Under the pieces are notes generated by a model. It made no database searches and was not told the DNA's origin. It worked only from the letters and a program-made list of their open reading frames with translations. DNA of 64,000 bases from the NCBI RefSeq assembly GCF_051175385.1, contig NZ_CP195106.1:3782001-3846000 (forward strand). The letters are read 5' to 3'. This stretch comes from Tundrisphaera lichenicola. Lineage in GTDB: Bacteria > Planctomycetota > Planctomycetia > Isosphaerales > Isosphaeraceae. A program made the translations under genes and the position numbers. Shown in pieces: positions 48,141 through 56,064 of this stretch. How positions within the stretch are numbered: position 1 is the stretch's first letter; the number at the start of each line of letters is the position of its first letter.

Positions 48141-49874
48141 TCAGCGGATCGCCCGGAGCTTCCGGAACGCCCGGAGATGGCGGATCGAGCGGCGATAGGT
48201 CGCGACCGGGACGGGATCGACGGGGGGCTGGTAGCCGGCGACGGCGCGATTGAACGACAGTCGGCGCGTGCTCATCGGGGACTCGCCGGTGATCCGGTCG
48301 ATGCCCCAGTAGTAATTGCCGGCCCATCCCGTATCCCGGTAGACGCAGTTGACCGACCCGTCCGGGAAGAGGTCGTGCATCCGGTCGTAGACTTCCCCCA
48401 TCCGGGGATCGTTATATGCCGCCGTGAGGAAGTTCACGAGGTTGGGATACGTGGCCAGGGAGACCGCCGCCGAGTTCGGGTCGGACCCGTATTCGTAAGT
48501 GACATAAGGGACGTGGCGGGAGGCGGCGAAGCCCATGTACTGGCCCAGGAGCGGGCCATAGTCGGCGAAGTTCTGATCGACGCACGCGAAGAAGCTGTCG
48601 AGCGTGCCCGAGGGATTCGCGGCGTAGCCCTGCGAGAGCGTCCGGTAATTGAGCTTCACGAACGGGGCGGTCTCGGGCTGGAAGTAGTAGCCGGCCCCGA
48701 TCGCGTCGGGCGTGAAGGTCTGGCCGTCGTACAGGTTGGGGAGTTCGTAGTGCTGCAGGTCGATCGCCCCCAGCGCCGGGTACCCGCCCTGACTGACCCA
48801 GACCGCGATGATCTGGCGGTCGTCGCCGGCGAACTTCTCCTTGAACTTCCGCCCGGAGTAGGATTTCCGGTGCGCGTAATATTCGGTGTCGCCGATGTTG
48901 AAGCCGGGGTGTGCGGCCTTCCAGGCGTTGATGATCGCCCCTTCCCGGGCGTGCTGCGCGATGTGCTGCTGCCACTGGCCGAAGTTGAAATTCCAGCATT
49001 CGTTGCTGTATTCGTGATAGATCGGCACGTCCGGATTCAACGGCCCGAAGGTGTATCCGTTGATGGAACAACCGTTCTGGCAGGCATCCCGGAATCCCTG
49101 CTGATAGTTGTTCGGCCCGGTCCGGGTCATGTAGACCCCTTCGTGGACCCAGGGGGCGACGTTGATCCCGCCGTACTGCTTGATCTCGTTGATGATGCCG
49201 ACGATGTACTCCTCGGGCATGCGCTTGACCCGGGCCAGCGAGAACCCGGGCTTGGCCCGATAGGGGTCGGTCCAGTCCCCGATCCGGGAATAGGGATCGG
49301 AGGTCTCCCCGCCCCCCTGGACCCATTGGGCGTTCGTGCCCGTCGCGTCCATGAATCGCAGCACCCCGACCTGGCCGCCCTCGGGCGGCTTGAGCGTGTC
49401 GATCCAGGCCTGATTGAGCAATCGTCCCGGGCCGTGCCCGGGGAGCATGAACTTGAATCGGAGCGGGTTGCCCTGGGTGCTCGCGGTGATCGAGAGGCTG
49501 ATCTGGGGGTTGAGCTTGCGGGCGACGGCCTGGCGGATCGTCACCGGCGCGCCCGACCCGTTGAAGACGACCGTGAGGAAGCCGTTGTTGTCGCACCCCA
49601 CGAAGTTCCCGCTGAGCCGGATGGACCCGGCCCCGGTCGGGTAGAACGTGTAATCGCCGGCCGGGATGGTCCCGTTGAGCGCGACGGGGATCGTCGTCGG
49701 GCCGGTCGCCGGGTTGACGAAGTTGGGCCAGCCGAGCGAGTCATAGCCCGGGTTGGGGTTGGACCCGAACCCGTTGAAGAGGCCGGCCTGCATCATCAGG
49801 TCGGCGAAGAGGATCGCCGAGCTGTCGTATGCCAACCATGTGGCGTTGACGTTCTGGCCGAATAGCTTGGGCAT
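48141..49874 (-). CDS. Clan GH-A-like glycoside hydrolase, putative tail depolymerase
   Basis: In this 577-aa product residues 1-130 are beta-rich (virion attachment or carbohydrate-binding part). The remainder looks like a TIM-barrel glycosidase: IYHEYSNECWNF has the Asn-Glu acid/base pair (E292), and VTYEYGSDPNS supplies a candidate nucleophile (E461) at the correct distance. Trp-rich barrel segments (GYYFQPETAPFVKL, WGIDRITGESP) fit. No signal peptide is present, so it would leave the cell on the virion. Located in the structural operon, it most likely degrades a host surface polysaccharide. The exact GH family is unknown. Confidence 0.7.
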   Translation of the reverse strand: MPKLFGQNVNATWLAYDSSAILFADLMMQAGLFNGFGSNPNPGYDSLGWPNFVNPATGPTTIPVALNGTIPAGDYTFYPTGAGSIRLSGNFVGCDNNGFLTVVFNGSGAPVTIRQAVARKLNPQISLSITASTQGNPLRFKFMLPGHGPGRLLNQAWIDTLKPPEGGQVGVLRFMDATGTNAQWVQGGGETSDPYSRIGDWTDPYRAKPGFSLARVKRMPEEYIVGIINEIKQYGGINVAPWVHEGVYMTRTGPNNYQQGFRDACQNGCSINGYTFGPLNPDVPIYHEYSNECWNFNFGQWQQHIAQHAREGAIINAWKAAHPGFNIGDTEYYAHRKSYSGRKFKEKFAGDDRQIIAVWVSQGGYPALGAIDLQHYELPNLYDGQTFTPDAIGAGYYFQPETAPFVKLNYRTLSQGYAANPSGTLDSFFACVDQNFADYGPLLGQYMGFAASRHVPYVTYEYGSDPNSAAVSLATYPNLVNFLTAAYNDPRMGEVYDRMHDLFPDGSVNCVYRDTGWAGNYYWGIDRITGESPMSTRRLSFNRAVAGYQPPVDPVPVATYRRSIRHLRAFRKLRAIR

Positions 49875-49906
49875 CGTCTACCTCGCTGCGTCGCGCGGCC
49901 GATCGT

Positions 49907-50275
49907 TCATCCCGCCGGCGTGACGGGCCGGGGGTTCTCCTGGCACTCGGCCACCCACACGAGGCCGAGGTCGTCCTCGTCGCGGCACGAGTCCACGAGC
50001 AGGGTCCGGACGGTCCCGGCCCGGTCGGTGAAGAGGAGTTGGTGCTCGAGCCCGAGCGAGATGGGATCCGGGAAGAGCACGCGGACCTTCTTGCGGACGA
50101 TCTCGGTGGAGAACATGGGCACCCGGGCCCCGCCCTTGTCGGCGACGAGGCAGGGCACGGCCTGGGCGATCGTGGTGCCGGTGGGGTCGAGGCTGCCGGT
50201 CGCGTCCTGGGCCTCGGTGTCCCGGAGCTGGACGTCCACGACGTGGGGGAACCGGGCTCGGCTCGGTCGTCTCAT
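49907..50275 (-). CDS. Head closure / stopper-like protein, 122 aa
   Basis: ATG 50275 overlaps the connector stop by 4 bases. The product (MRRPSRARFPHVVDVQLRDTEAQDATGSLDPTGTTIAQAVPCLVADKGGARVPMFSTEIVRKKVRVLFPDPISLGLEHQLLFTD) is beta-barrel-like with the 'H...V.......D..G......a.......VPC.V....g' layout of head-tail stoppers. Position directly after the connector agrees. Confidence 0.65.
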   Translation of the reverse strand: MRRPSRARFPHVVDVQLRDTEAQDATGSLDPTGTTIAQAVPCLVADKGGARVPMFSTEIVRKKVRVLFPDPISLGLEHQLLFTDRAGTVRTLLVDSCRDEDDLGLVWVAECQENPRPVTPAG

Positions 50276-51219
50276 CGGGCGTGGTCCCTGTAGAAGGCGA
50301 GCGTCTCGCGGGCCGATCGGGGGAGCCCGTCGAAGGCGTCTCGATAGGTGATCGCCCAGGTGTCGATCCGCTCCATCAGCACGGTCGAGCTCGACCCGAA
50401 GCGTTCGAGGATCGCCTTGGCCACCTCGGCGACGGCCTGCCGCAAGTCGTCGGGGATCGGCTCATATCCGGCGTCGTACACGACGCGGATCGGGGACCGG
50501 CGGATCTGGTCGTCGCCCTGTTCGAGCGAGGCCATCGACCCCCATCGCTGGGAGTTGAAGGGGTCGGCCTGATCGGATGGCTCGACGGCCAGGATGCCGG
50601 CCCGGTCGTCGATCCGGCGGAAGCCCAGGTCCTCGGCCCACACCTCGAAGCGGGCGTCGGTCGCTCGGGCCGGGAGCATCCCCTGCCCTCCGCCGAGTTC
50701 GTCCACGCCCCAGAGTCCGAAGTCGTCCTCCACGGTCGCGGACCATCCGTTGCCCAGGGCGTTCACGGCCTGGGCCAGCGCCGCCAGGGTGGGCCCGGCC
50801 AGGTCGGCGAAGGTGATCAGGTCGGTGACTTTCACGCCGGACGCCACGCGGTCGAGCCGGAGTCCGGTGGTGGCGAAGCCGGCCTCCTCGGACCCGGACC
50901 GGACGAGCATGGCCCCGGCCCGCTGGACGGCGGGGCCGTCGTTGCGGATCGAGAGGGCGACGGTCGGGCTCCCGGAGACGCGGAGGATCTCGTTGATCGG
51001 GTACTCGCGGAGCAGGATCGGCCCGCGGTTCTCGGGGGCGATCACCTCGTCGATCGGCCCTAGTGCGGAGTCGGCCGAGGGCCTGCGCGAGAGGTACCGG
51101 CCGCAGTAGTTGCGGACCTGCCGGCTCGCGGCGGCGATCGCGCCGGGCAGGGCGGCGAGCTGGGCCGTCGAGAGGGCGAGGTACCCCTGGGCGTATTCGC
51201 TCGTGATCAGATCGGCCAT
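50272..51219 (-). CDS. Head-tail connector (gp6-like adaptor), 315 aa
   Basis: The N-terminus (SEYAQGYLALSTAQLAALPGAIAAASRQVRNYCGRYLSRRP) and the later DDQIRRSPIRVVYDAGYEPIPDDLRQAVAEVAKAIL follow the HK97 gp6-like connector family: 'L.......I..A...i..yc.r' plus '.i.v.Y.aG...ip.dL..av...a'. It is longer than usual because of a beta insert between these parts. It would attach below the portal. Confidence 0.72.
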   Translation of the reverse strand: MADLITSEYAQGYLALSTAQLAALPGAIAAASRQVRNYCGRYLSRRPSADSALGPIDEVIAPENRGPILLREYPINEILRVSGSPTVALSIRNDGPAVQRAGAMLVRSGSEEAGFATTGLRLDRVASGVKVTDLITFADLAGPTLAALAQAVNALGNGWSATVEDDFGLWGVDELGGGQGMLPARATDARFEVWAEDLGFRRIDDRAGILAVEPSDQADPFNSQRWGSMASLEQGDDQIRRSPIRVVYDAGYEPIPDDLRQAVAEVAKAILERFGSSSTVLMERIDTWAITYRDAFDGLPRSARETLAFYRDHAR

Positions 51220-51271
51220 CGCGGGCTCCTGGGGATGCCCCCGCCCCGGAGGTCGGGCGGGGGCCTCTCGA

Positions 51272-51706
51272 TCAGATGACGATGGGCGTTGCCATGCCGG
51301 CGTCGTTGTCGTCGCTGGCCGGCTGGAAGCGGGAGTCGCCGCGCTGGACGAGGACGGCGGTCGGCGTGGTCGCGACGGCCACGGTCAGCACGGCCTTGAG
51401 GAAGTTGCCCAGGCCCAGGGCGTTGAGCCGGTCGGCCCTCACCTCGACCTGGGCGTTGCCGGCGGCGATCTTCTGGACGATCGCCGCGCCGGGGATGTCC
51501 ACGTAGGTGCCCCCGGCGGTGGGGCTGGCCTGGACCTTGAAGTCCACGGTGCCGCCCGCGCCGGGCGTCCCGACCTGGACGGTGAACAGGATCTTCCGCT
51601 GGTTGCCGAAGGGGATGTCGGCGACGGAGCGGGCCCCGGCCGCCTGGTTGGCGGGGGGCAGGCCGGCGAGGGTCGCCAGCGTCTCGGAGTAGAGTCGATT
51701 GGTCAC
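51272..51706 (-). CDS. Small virion protein, possible capsid decoration, 144 aa
   Basis: GTG 51706 is chosen (MTNRLYSETLATLAGLPPANQAAGARSVADIPFGNQRKILFTVQVGTPGAGGTVDFKVQASPT), since residues upstream read as noise. The body is beta-rich and Ala/Gly/Thr-heavy with few charges. Location immediately after the major capsid gene suggests a decoration or head fibre protein. Confidence 0.6.
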   Translation of the reverse strand: MTNRLYSETLATLAGLPPANQAAGARSVADIPFGNQRKILFTVQVGTPGAGGTVDFKVQASPTAGGTYVDIPGAAIVQKIAAGNAQVEVRADRLNALGLGNFLKAVLTVAVATTPTAVLVQRGDSRFQPASDDNDAGMATPIVI

Positions 51707-51818
51707 GTGAGGGAACCTCGTGTGTGTGCCGGGTGGAAGCCCCCGCCCTCGCGGGCGGGGTGTCATGGGGGATTGCCGGGCGCTATGAGCCGTCGGCTCG
51801 TTCGATAGCCGGGGGCTA

Positions 51819-53189
51819 TCAGGCGGCCAGGGCGATGAACGCGGAAACCTTGTTGGTGCCCGCCCCGTCGCCGAGGGTGATCGCCTTCTTGAGCCAGGGC
51901 TGGGCGTCGTCGCGGACCTTGGCCCGGAGGGCGATCTGGTCGCTGTCGAAGAGGAAGTGCTCGGACAGGCCGATCTCGACGCCGCCCCGCATGCCCGAGA
52001 GGATCGCCTTGCGGTCCACGAGGGTGAAGTCGCCGAGGGTGCCCGGCGGCGCGGCCTTCTCGGTGAAGAGGACCGGCAGGTTGGCCAGGACGGGCGTCGG
52101 GTTGATCTGGACCTGGCCGGTCAGATTGCCCGGCATGTTCGGCACGTAGATGAGGTTGCCGGCGTCGTCCTTGAGCGTGAGGAACTGCTCCAACAGGAAC
52201 GGATGGGCGATCCAGACCGCACGCTTGGCGGCGCTGGGCATGAGGCGGCTGATCATCTTGGCGATGTCGGCCCACTTCACGAGGTTGGTCGTGGTCCGCG
52301 CGACGGGGATCAACGCGGCGGCGTTCATGTAGCCGGTCGCCTTGCCGACGCCGTCGCCCCAGATGTGTTCCCAATCCCGGCGGAAGCCGATGGCCCCGCC
52401 GATGAGCTGGGTCAGCATGCTCTGCACGACGTCGCCGGAGTCCTGCACGAGGTCGCGGCTGAACTCCGTGAACGCGGTGAGGTCGTTCGCTTCCAGCTTG
52501 ATGCCGGTCCCGACGGCCTGGGTCCGGTCGCGGACCGACTTCTCGCCCTTACGCGAGACGGTCACGCCGCCGAACATGGCCGAGTTGCCCTTCGTCGGGA
52601 CCTTGTACTGGTCGAGCGAGGGCCACTCCACGGCGCGGGCCGAGAGGGGTACCGAGGTCACGCCGGGGAGGATCACGGCGTCCTCGGCCTGCTCCATCAG
52701 GATGGCCTTCTCGTAGGCGGTGGGCACGGTCCAGAAGCCGCCCGCGCCGCCGCTGGACTCCTCCATCCCCTTCTCGGTCTTGTCGGCGCGGGGGCTGGCC
52801 CCGTAGTGCTTGCGGAGCCGCTCCTGGGCCGACTGCAAGCCTTCGAGGTCGGACACGTTGGCGGCACGGACGACGTTGTTGATGAAGTCGCCCAGCGACT
52901 TCGACTTGTCGGCCTCGGCGGGGCCGGGCTCGATGGCGTGGCGTCGGCCGGCGGCGGCGATCTGGTCGGTGGCGTCCTTGAACGCGGCGCCCAGGCCGTC
53001 GGTGAAACTCTTGAGGGCGGCGTTGAGGTCGGCCAGCCCGACCGCCTTCAGGGCGTCGCTCGGCCCTTCGCCGGCGTCCTCGGCGACTCCCGCCATGATG
53101 AGGGCGTCGGCGACGGCCTTCTCGGACTCGATCAGGTCGCCGGCCTTGTGGCTGCCGTGGGCTTTCAGGAGCTTGATCCAGGTCTTCAT
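51819..53189 (-). CDS. Major capsid protein, HK97 fold
   Basis: ATG 53189 (MKTWIKLLKAHGSHKAG) is favoured over ATG 53204 by AAGGGA 7 bases upstream. Residues up to about 140 are a helical delta/scaffold region (ADLNAALKSFTDGLGAAFKDATDQIAAA). A Gly-rich junction (MEESSGGAGGFWTVP) probably marks the protease cut. The mature part shows HK97-type features: SLDQYKVPTKGNSAMFGGVT, FSRDLVQDSGDVVQSMLTQLIGGAIGFRRDWEHIWGDGVGKATGYMN and LIYVPNMPGNLTGQ. Follows portal and protease as in HK97. Confidence 0.88.
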   Translation of the reverse strand: MKTWIKLLKAHGSHKAGDLIESEKAVADALIMAGVAEDAGEGPSDALKAVGLADLNAALKSFTDGLGAAFKDATDQIAAAGRRHAIEPGPAEADKSKSLGDFINNVVRAANVSDLEGLQSAQERLRKHYGASPRADKTEKGMEESSGGAGGFWTVPTAYEKAILMEQAEDAVILPGVTSVPLSARAVEWPSLDQYKVPTKGNSAMFGGVTVSRKGEKSVRDRTQAVGTGIKLEANDLTAFTEFSRDLVQDSGDVVQSMLTQLIGGAIGFRRDWEHIWGDGVGKATGYMNAAALIPVARTTTNLVKWADIAKMISRLMPSAAKRAVWIAHPFLLEQFLTLKDDAGNLIYVPNMPGNLTGQVQINPTPVLANLPVLFTEKAAPPGTLGDFTLVDRKAILSGMRGGVEIGLSEHFLFDSDQIALRAKVRDDAQPWLKKAITLGDGAGTNKVSAFIALAA

Positions 53190-53327
53190 CTTCGATCCCT
53201 TCATCGGGTTGTGTGTGTGGTCGTCAACATCGACGACTTGCGGGAGCCTGGTCGGTCGCCTCGCGGACGCCTCGGCGGGGCCGGGCTCCTGCCGGGGGCG
53301 ACTCCCCGGTGCCTCGGGTCGCTACAC

Positions 53328-54098
53328 TCAGACCCGCCCCTTGAGGCGGTCGATCGTGTCTTGGGCCGCCTTCTGGACGGCGGCGGGGCCGGTCATCCGG
53401 GCGACCATCGCCCGGGTCTCGGCCAGGGCCTGCTCGAAGGTCCGGCCCACCAGTTCGGGCAGGACGACGGGCGGGGCCGGGGTTGGTTCGGGTTCGGGCT
53501 CCGGGGCCGGATCCGAGGGGCTCCAGCGTTCGGCCGTCTGGATCTCCTCGCGGAGCGAGCGGCTGATCGACTTGCCGATCTCGTTGCCCAGGGCCTCGGG
53601 GTTGGCCGGGATCGAGACGGCCGAGTACTCCAGGAGTTCGCACTTCCGGATGATCCCGTAGCACGCCTTCAACTCGGGCCGGGCCTTGATCTCGTCGGGG
53701 GTGGGGGAGGAGCACGTCGACCAATCGGGGCGGGCCCCGATGCTCCAGCCGTTCAAGAACCCCTCGACGTAGAGCTGGAAGATCTCCTCGGCGTTGTCGG
53801 TCTTGGCGAACAGGGTCTTGGCGATCAGGCCGTTGACGCCGGCCTTCGAGAACCGCTTGATCCAGAGGTTCTTGGCCACCACGATGGTGCCCATGTGGCA
53901 CCAGAGCACGACGGGATTCGCCCGGTAGTTGTCGAGGGCGATCCCCTTGGGGAGGATCACCTCCTTGTAGCGGTCGATGGCGTCGGTGGTGATGATCGCC
54001 GTCACGGTCCGCTTGGAGCTATCCACATCATCGACGGTGCCCTTGAAGGCCCGCCGGATGATCTCGGGCCGGTCGGGGGTGGTGGTCTCGCTGGCCAT
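53328..54098 (-). CDS. HK97-type prohead protease
   Basis: ATG 54098 overlaps the portal stop in TGATG. Features match the serine prohead protease: DVDSSKRTVTAIITTDAIDRYKEVILPKGIALDNYRANPVVLWCHM (His), FLNGWSIGARPDWS (Ser region), and CELLEYSAVSIPANPEALG, the C-terminal catalytic block. A Pro/Glu linker and short helical tail follow. It would process the capsid protein encoded next. Confidence 0.85.
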   Translation of the reverse strand: MASETTTPDRPEIIRRAFKGTVDDVDSSKRTVTAIITTDAIDRYKEVILPKGIALDNYRANPVVLWCHMGTIVVAKNLWIKRFSKAGVNGLIAKTLFAKTDNAEEIFQLYVEGFLNGWSIGARPDWSTCSSPTPDEIKARPELKACYGIIRKCELLEYSAVSIPANPEALGNEIGKSISRSLREEIQTAERWSPSDPAPEPEPEPTPAPPVVLPELVGRTFEQALAETRAMVARMTGPAAVQKAAQDTIDRLKGRV

Positions 54099-55489
54099 CA
54101 ATCGCCGCCTTTCTTGGGGTCGTCATCCTCGGCCCGGCCGGCCTTGCCGGGGGCCTGGGGCTGCTCGAATTCGTCGAGGCCTTCGAGGGGCTCGTACCCG
54201 ATCTCGGCCCGGACCTCGTTGCGGGTGACGACGCGGCCCCCGAGGTAGACCTGGTGGATCTTGGCGTCGTTGAGCCGGTTGCGTTCGACCGGGTCATCGA
54301 ACAGGAAGAACAGCCGGGGATCGACCCGGCGGGCGAGCTGGTGCGTCAGGCCCGACCCGATCAGGCAGCACCGGGGGGACACCGCGTTGAGCTGGTGCTG
54401 GCTCGCGCCCTCGGCGGCGACGGCCCGGTTCGAGTCGCTGGCCTCCATCATCGAGATCGGCACGCCGAAGCAATTGGCGGCGATGAGCCGGGCGTCCTTG
54501 GAGATCTCGAGCCCGGCCAGGTCGGCGGGCGGGTGCGTCAGGGCGTGGTAATCGAACGAGCCGTCGACGGCCCAGATCCGGCCCTGGTTCCCCCGGCCGA
54601 AGCCGCTGTTGACCTTGGTCTCCATCCTCTTGCGGGCGTCCTCATTCCAGGGCTGGCTGCCGTCCTTCGGGCCGATGATCGCGTCGGGCCTGGCCCCCGC
54701 CTTGAGCATGGACTGGACGACGCCGGTATAGTCCCCGACGAGGCCGAGCTGCTCGTAGCACGCGTGGAGCGGGGCGAGCCCGGAGAGGTAGGGGTCGCGG
54801 AGCGAGAGCCCCCGGAAGCGGACGAGTTCGGGGAAGGCGAACGTGTCGGAGAAGTAGCGATACTGCTTGATGATCTCGCCGGGGTTGGTCCCCTTCTCGG
54901 GGTAGCAGTACTGCGACTGGAGCGGCCAGATCTCCGAGGGGGCGAAGTCGTCGCCGAGCTTCTCGGGGTACCAGTAGGCCGTGCCGATGGCGTCGAGGGT
55001 GATCGCCAGGAACTGGATCAGTTGGTTGCCGTCGAAGTGGGGGTTGGGCGAGTCGAGGACGTCGAGCAAGGGGTGAGAGAGCACCTCGTCGATCTCCTCG
55101 CCCCGGTGCGCCATCGACCGGGTGACGGGGCTGGATTCGATCCGGCGTTGCAGGACCTTCCGCTCGAACCCCTCGATCCGGCGGGTCTCCCAGAAGCGGG
55201 GCCGGGCCTGGTCTCGCCCGGTCTTGACGTAGAGCCGCAAGGGGACGCGGGCCACCGCGTTGGCGTTGATGCCGATGCATGCATAGGCCACCGACTTGTA
55301 GGCCTCGACCAACTCGGGGGGCGTGGGGGGTCGCCGGCTCCGGGCATTGTCGAGCCAGACCGGCCCGCCCGCGCCGTAGCCGATCGAGCCCTGGCCGACG
55401 CCCGAGGGGGCGGCGCGCTCGAGTACGCCCTCCTCCAGGTCGCGGAGGAACTCGTAGGCCTGCGTGTGGTCGTCGCCGGTGAGGCTCAT
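54098..55489 (-). CDS. Phage portal protein, HK97 type
   Basis: 463 aa. KSVAYACIGINANAVARVPLRLYVK near residue 50, LLDVLDSPNPHFDGNQLIQFLAITLDAIGTAYWYPEKL and the later VQSMLKAGARPDAIIGPKDGSQPW with FDYHALTHPPADLAGLEISKDARLIAANCFGVPISMMEASDS are the stem, clip and core landmarks of portal proteins. It lies between the zinc-cluster gene and the protease. Confidence 0.88.
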   Translation of the reverse strand: MSLTGDDHTQAYEFLRDLEEGVLERAAPSGVGQGSIGYGAGGPVWLDNARSRRPPTPPELVEAYKSVAYACIGINANAVARVPLRLYVKTGRDQARPRFWETRRIEGFERKVLQRRIESSPVTRSMAHRGEEIDEVLSHPLLDVLDSPNPHFDGNQLIQFLAITLDAIGTAYWYPEKLGDDFAPSEIWPLQSQYCYPEKGTNPGEIIKQYRYFSDTFAFPELVRFRGLSLRDPYLSGLAPLHACYEQLGLVGDYTGVVQSMLKAGARPDAIIGPKDGSQPWNEDARKRMETKVNSGFGRGNQGRIWAVDGSFDYHALTHPPADLAGLEISKDARLIAANCFGVPISMMEASDSNRAVAAEGASQHQLNAVSPRCCLIGSGLTHQLARRVDPRLFFLFDDPVERNRLNDAKIHQVYLGGRVVTRNEVRAEIGYEPLEGLDEFEQPQAPGKAGRAEDDDPKKGGD

Positions 55490-55492
55490 GGG

Positions 55493-56059
55493 TCAGACGC
55501 CCCTTCGCTCGGGATACATGCAATCGAAGTGATAGGGCCGACGGGTCACCTTGCCCTCGACGTAGCTCCCGCCGTGGGGCAGGCCGCACTCGTGGCAGTT
55601 GGCCGGGTCGAGCTTGTCGGGCCGGGCCGGGCCCTTCTGGCGGTGTTCTTCCCGGCGAGCCTCCTCGGCCTCGCACTTGTGGAGGAAGCGGTTGAAGCAT
55701 GGCCAGCACAGATCAATCCCGGGCGCGGCCTGGTGGAGCTGCTCGGCCGGCTTGCGGCACTGGTGGCACTTCCGGAGTTCGAGCCAGGTCCCCCGGTACA
55801 TGGCCGCGTCGTCGTCGTCGGCCGATTGATGGCCGGGTCCCATGTCCCCCTCGGATTGAAACCCCGTACTCGGGGTTTCATTGCGAGGGGGTATAAGGGG
55901 GGCGTGGCCCGGCCTGCCTTTGGTCCTGACGACCTGGACGGAGGGCGAGCCCACCAGTCGCGCGGCCAGGTGGATGAGGATGGTCGCGGCCCACATCCGG
56001 GGCCGGAAGCATGCGGGCATCTGGACCTTCACGCTCACGGCGTAATCGGCTCTCGGCAT
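55493..56059 (-). CDS. Zinc-cluster protein between terminase and portal, 188 aa
   Basis: ATG 56059 (MPRADYAVSVKVQMPACFRPRMWAATILIHLAARLVG) follows GGAG and is preferred over ATG 56074. The C-terminal half has three Cys pairs (KCHQCRKPAE, DLCWPCFNRF, NCHECGLPHGG) plus a late HFDC, so two zinc-ribbon or LIM-like sites are likely. The N-terminal half is separate in style, with a basic PPRNETPSTGF linker. An HNH-type role seems unlikely as no HNH motif is visible. Function unknown; the packaging-gene position is noteworthy. Confidence 0.62.
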   Translation of the reverse strand: MPRADYAVSVKVQMPACFRPRMWAATILIHLAARLVGSPSVQVVRTKGRPGHAPLIPPRNETPSTGFQSEGDMGPGHQSADDDDAAMYRGTWLELRKCHQCRKPAEQLHQAAPGIDLCWPCFNRFLHKCEAEEARREEHRQKGPARPDKLDPANCHECGLPHGGSYVEGKVTRRPYHFDCMYPERRGV

Positions 56060-56064
56060 CGTCT

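Noticed and set aside
45387..49865. A 1492-codon open frame on the + strand
   Set aside because: It runs antisense to four late genes with clear start/stop coupling and domains; its Gly/Arg/Val/Asp-rich composition is typical of antisense frames in GC-rich DNA.
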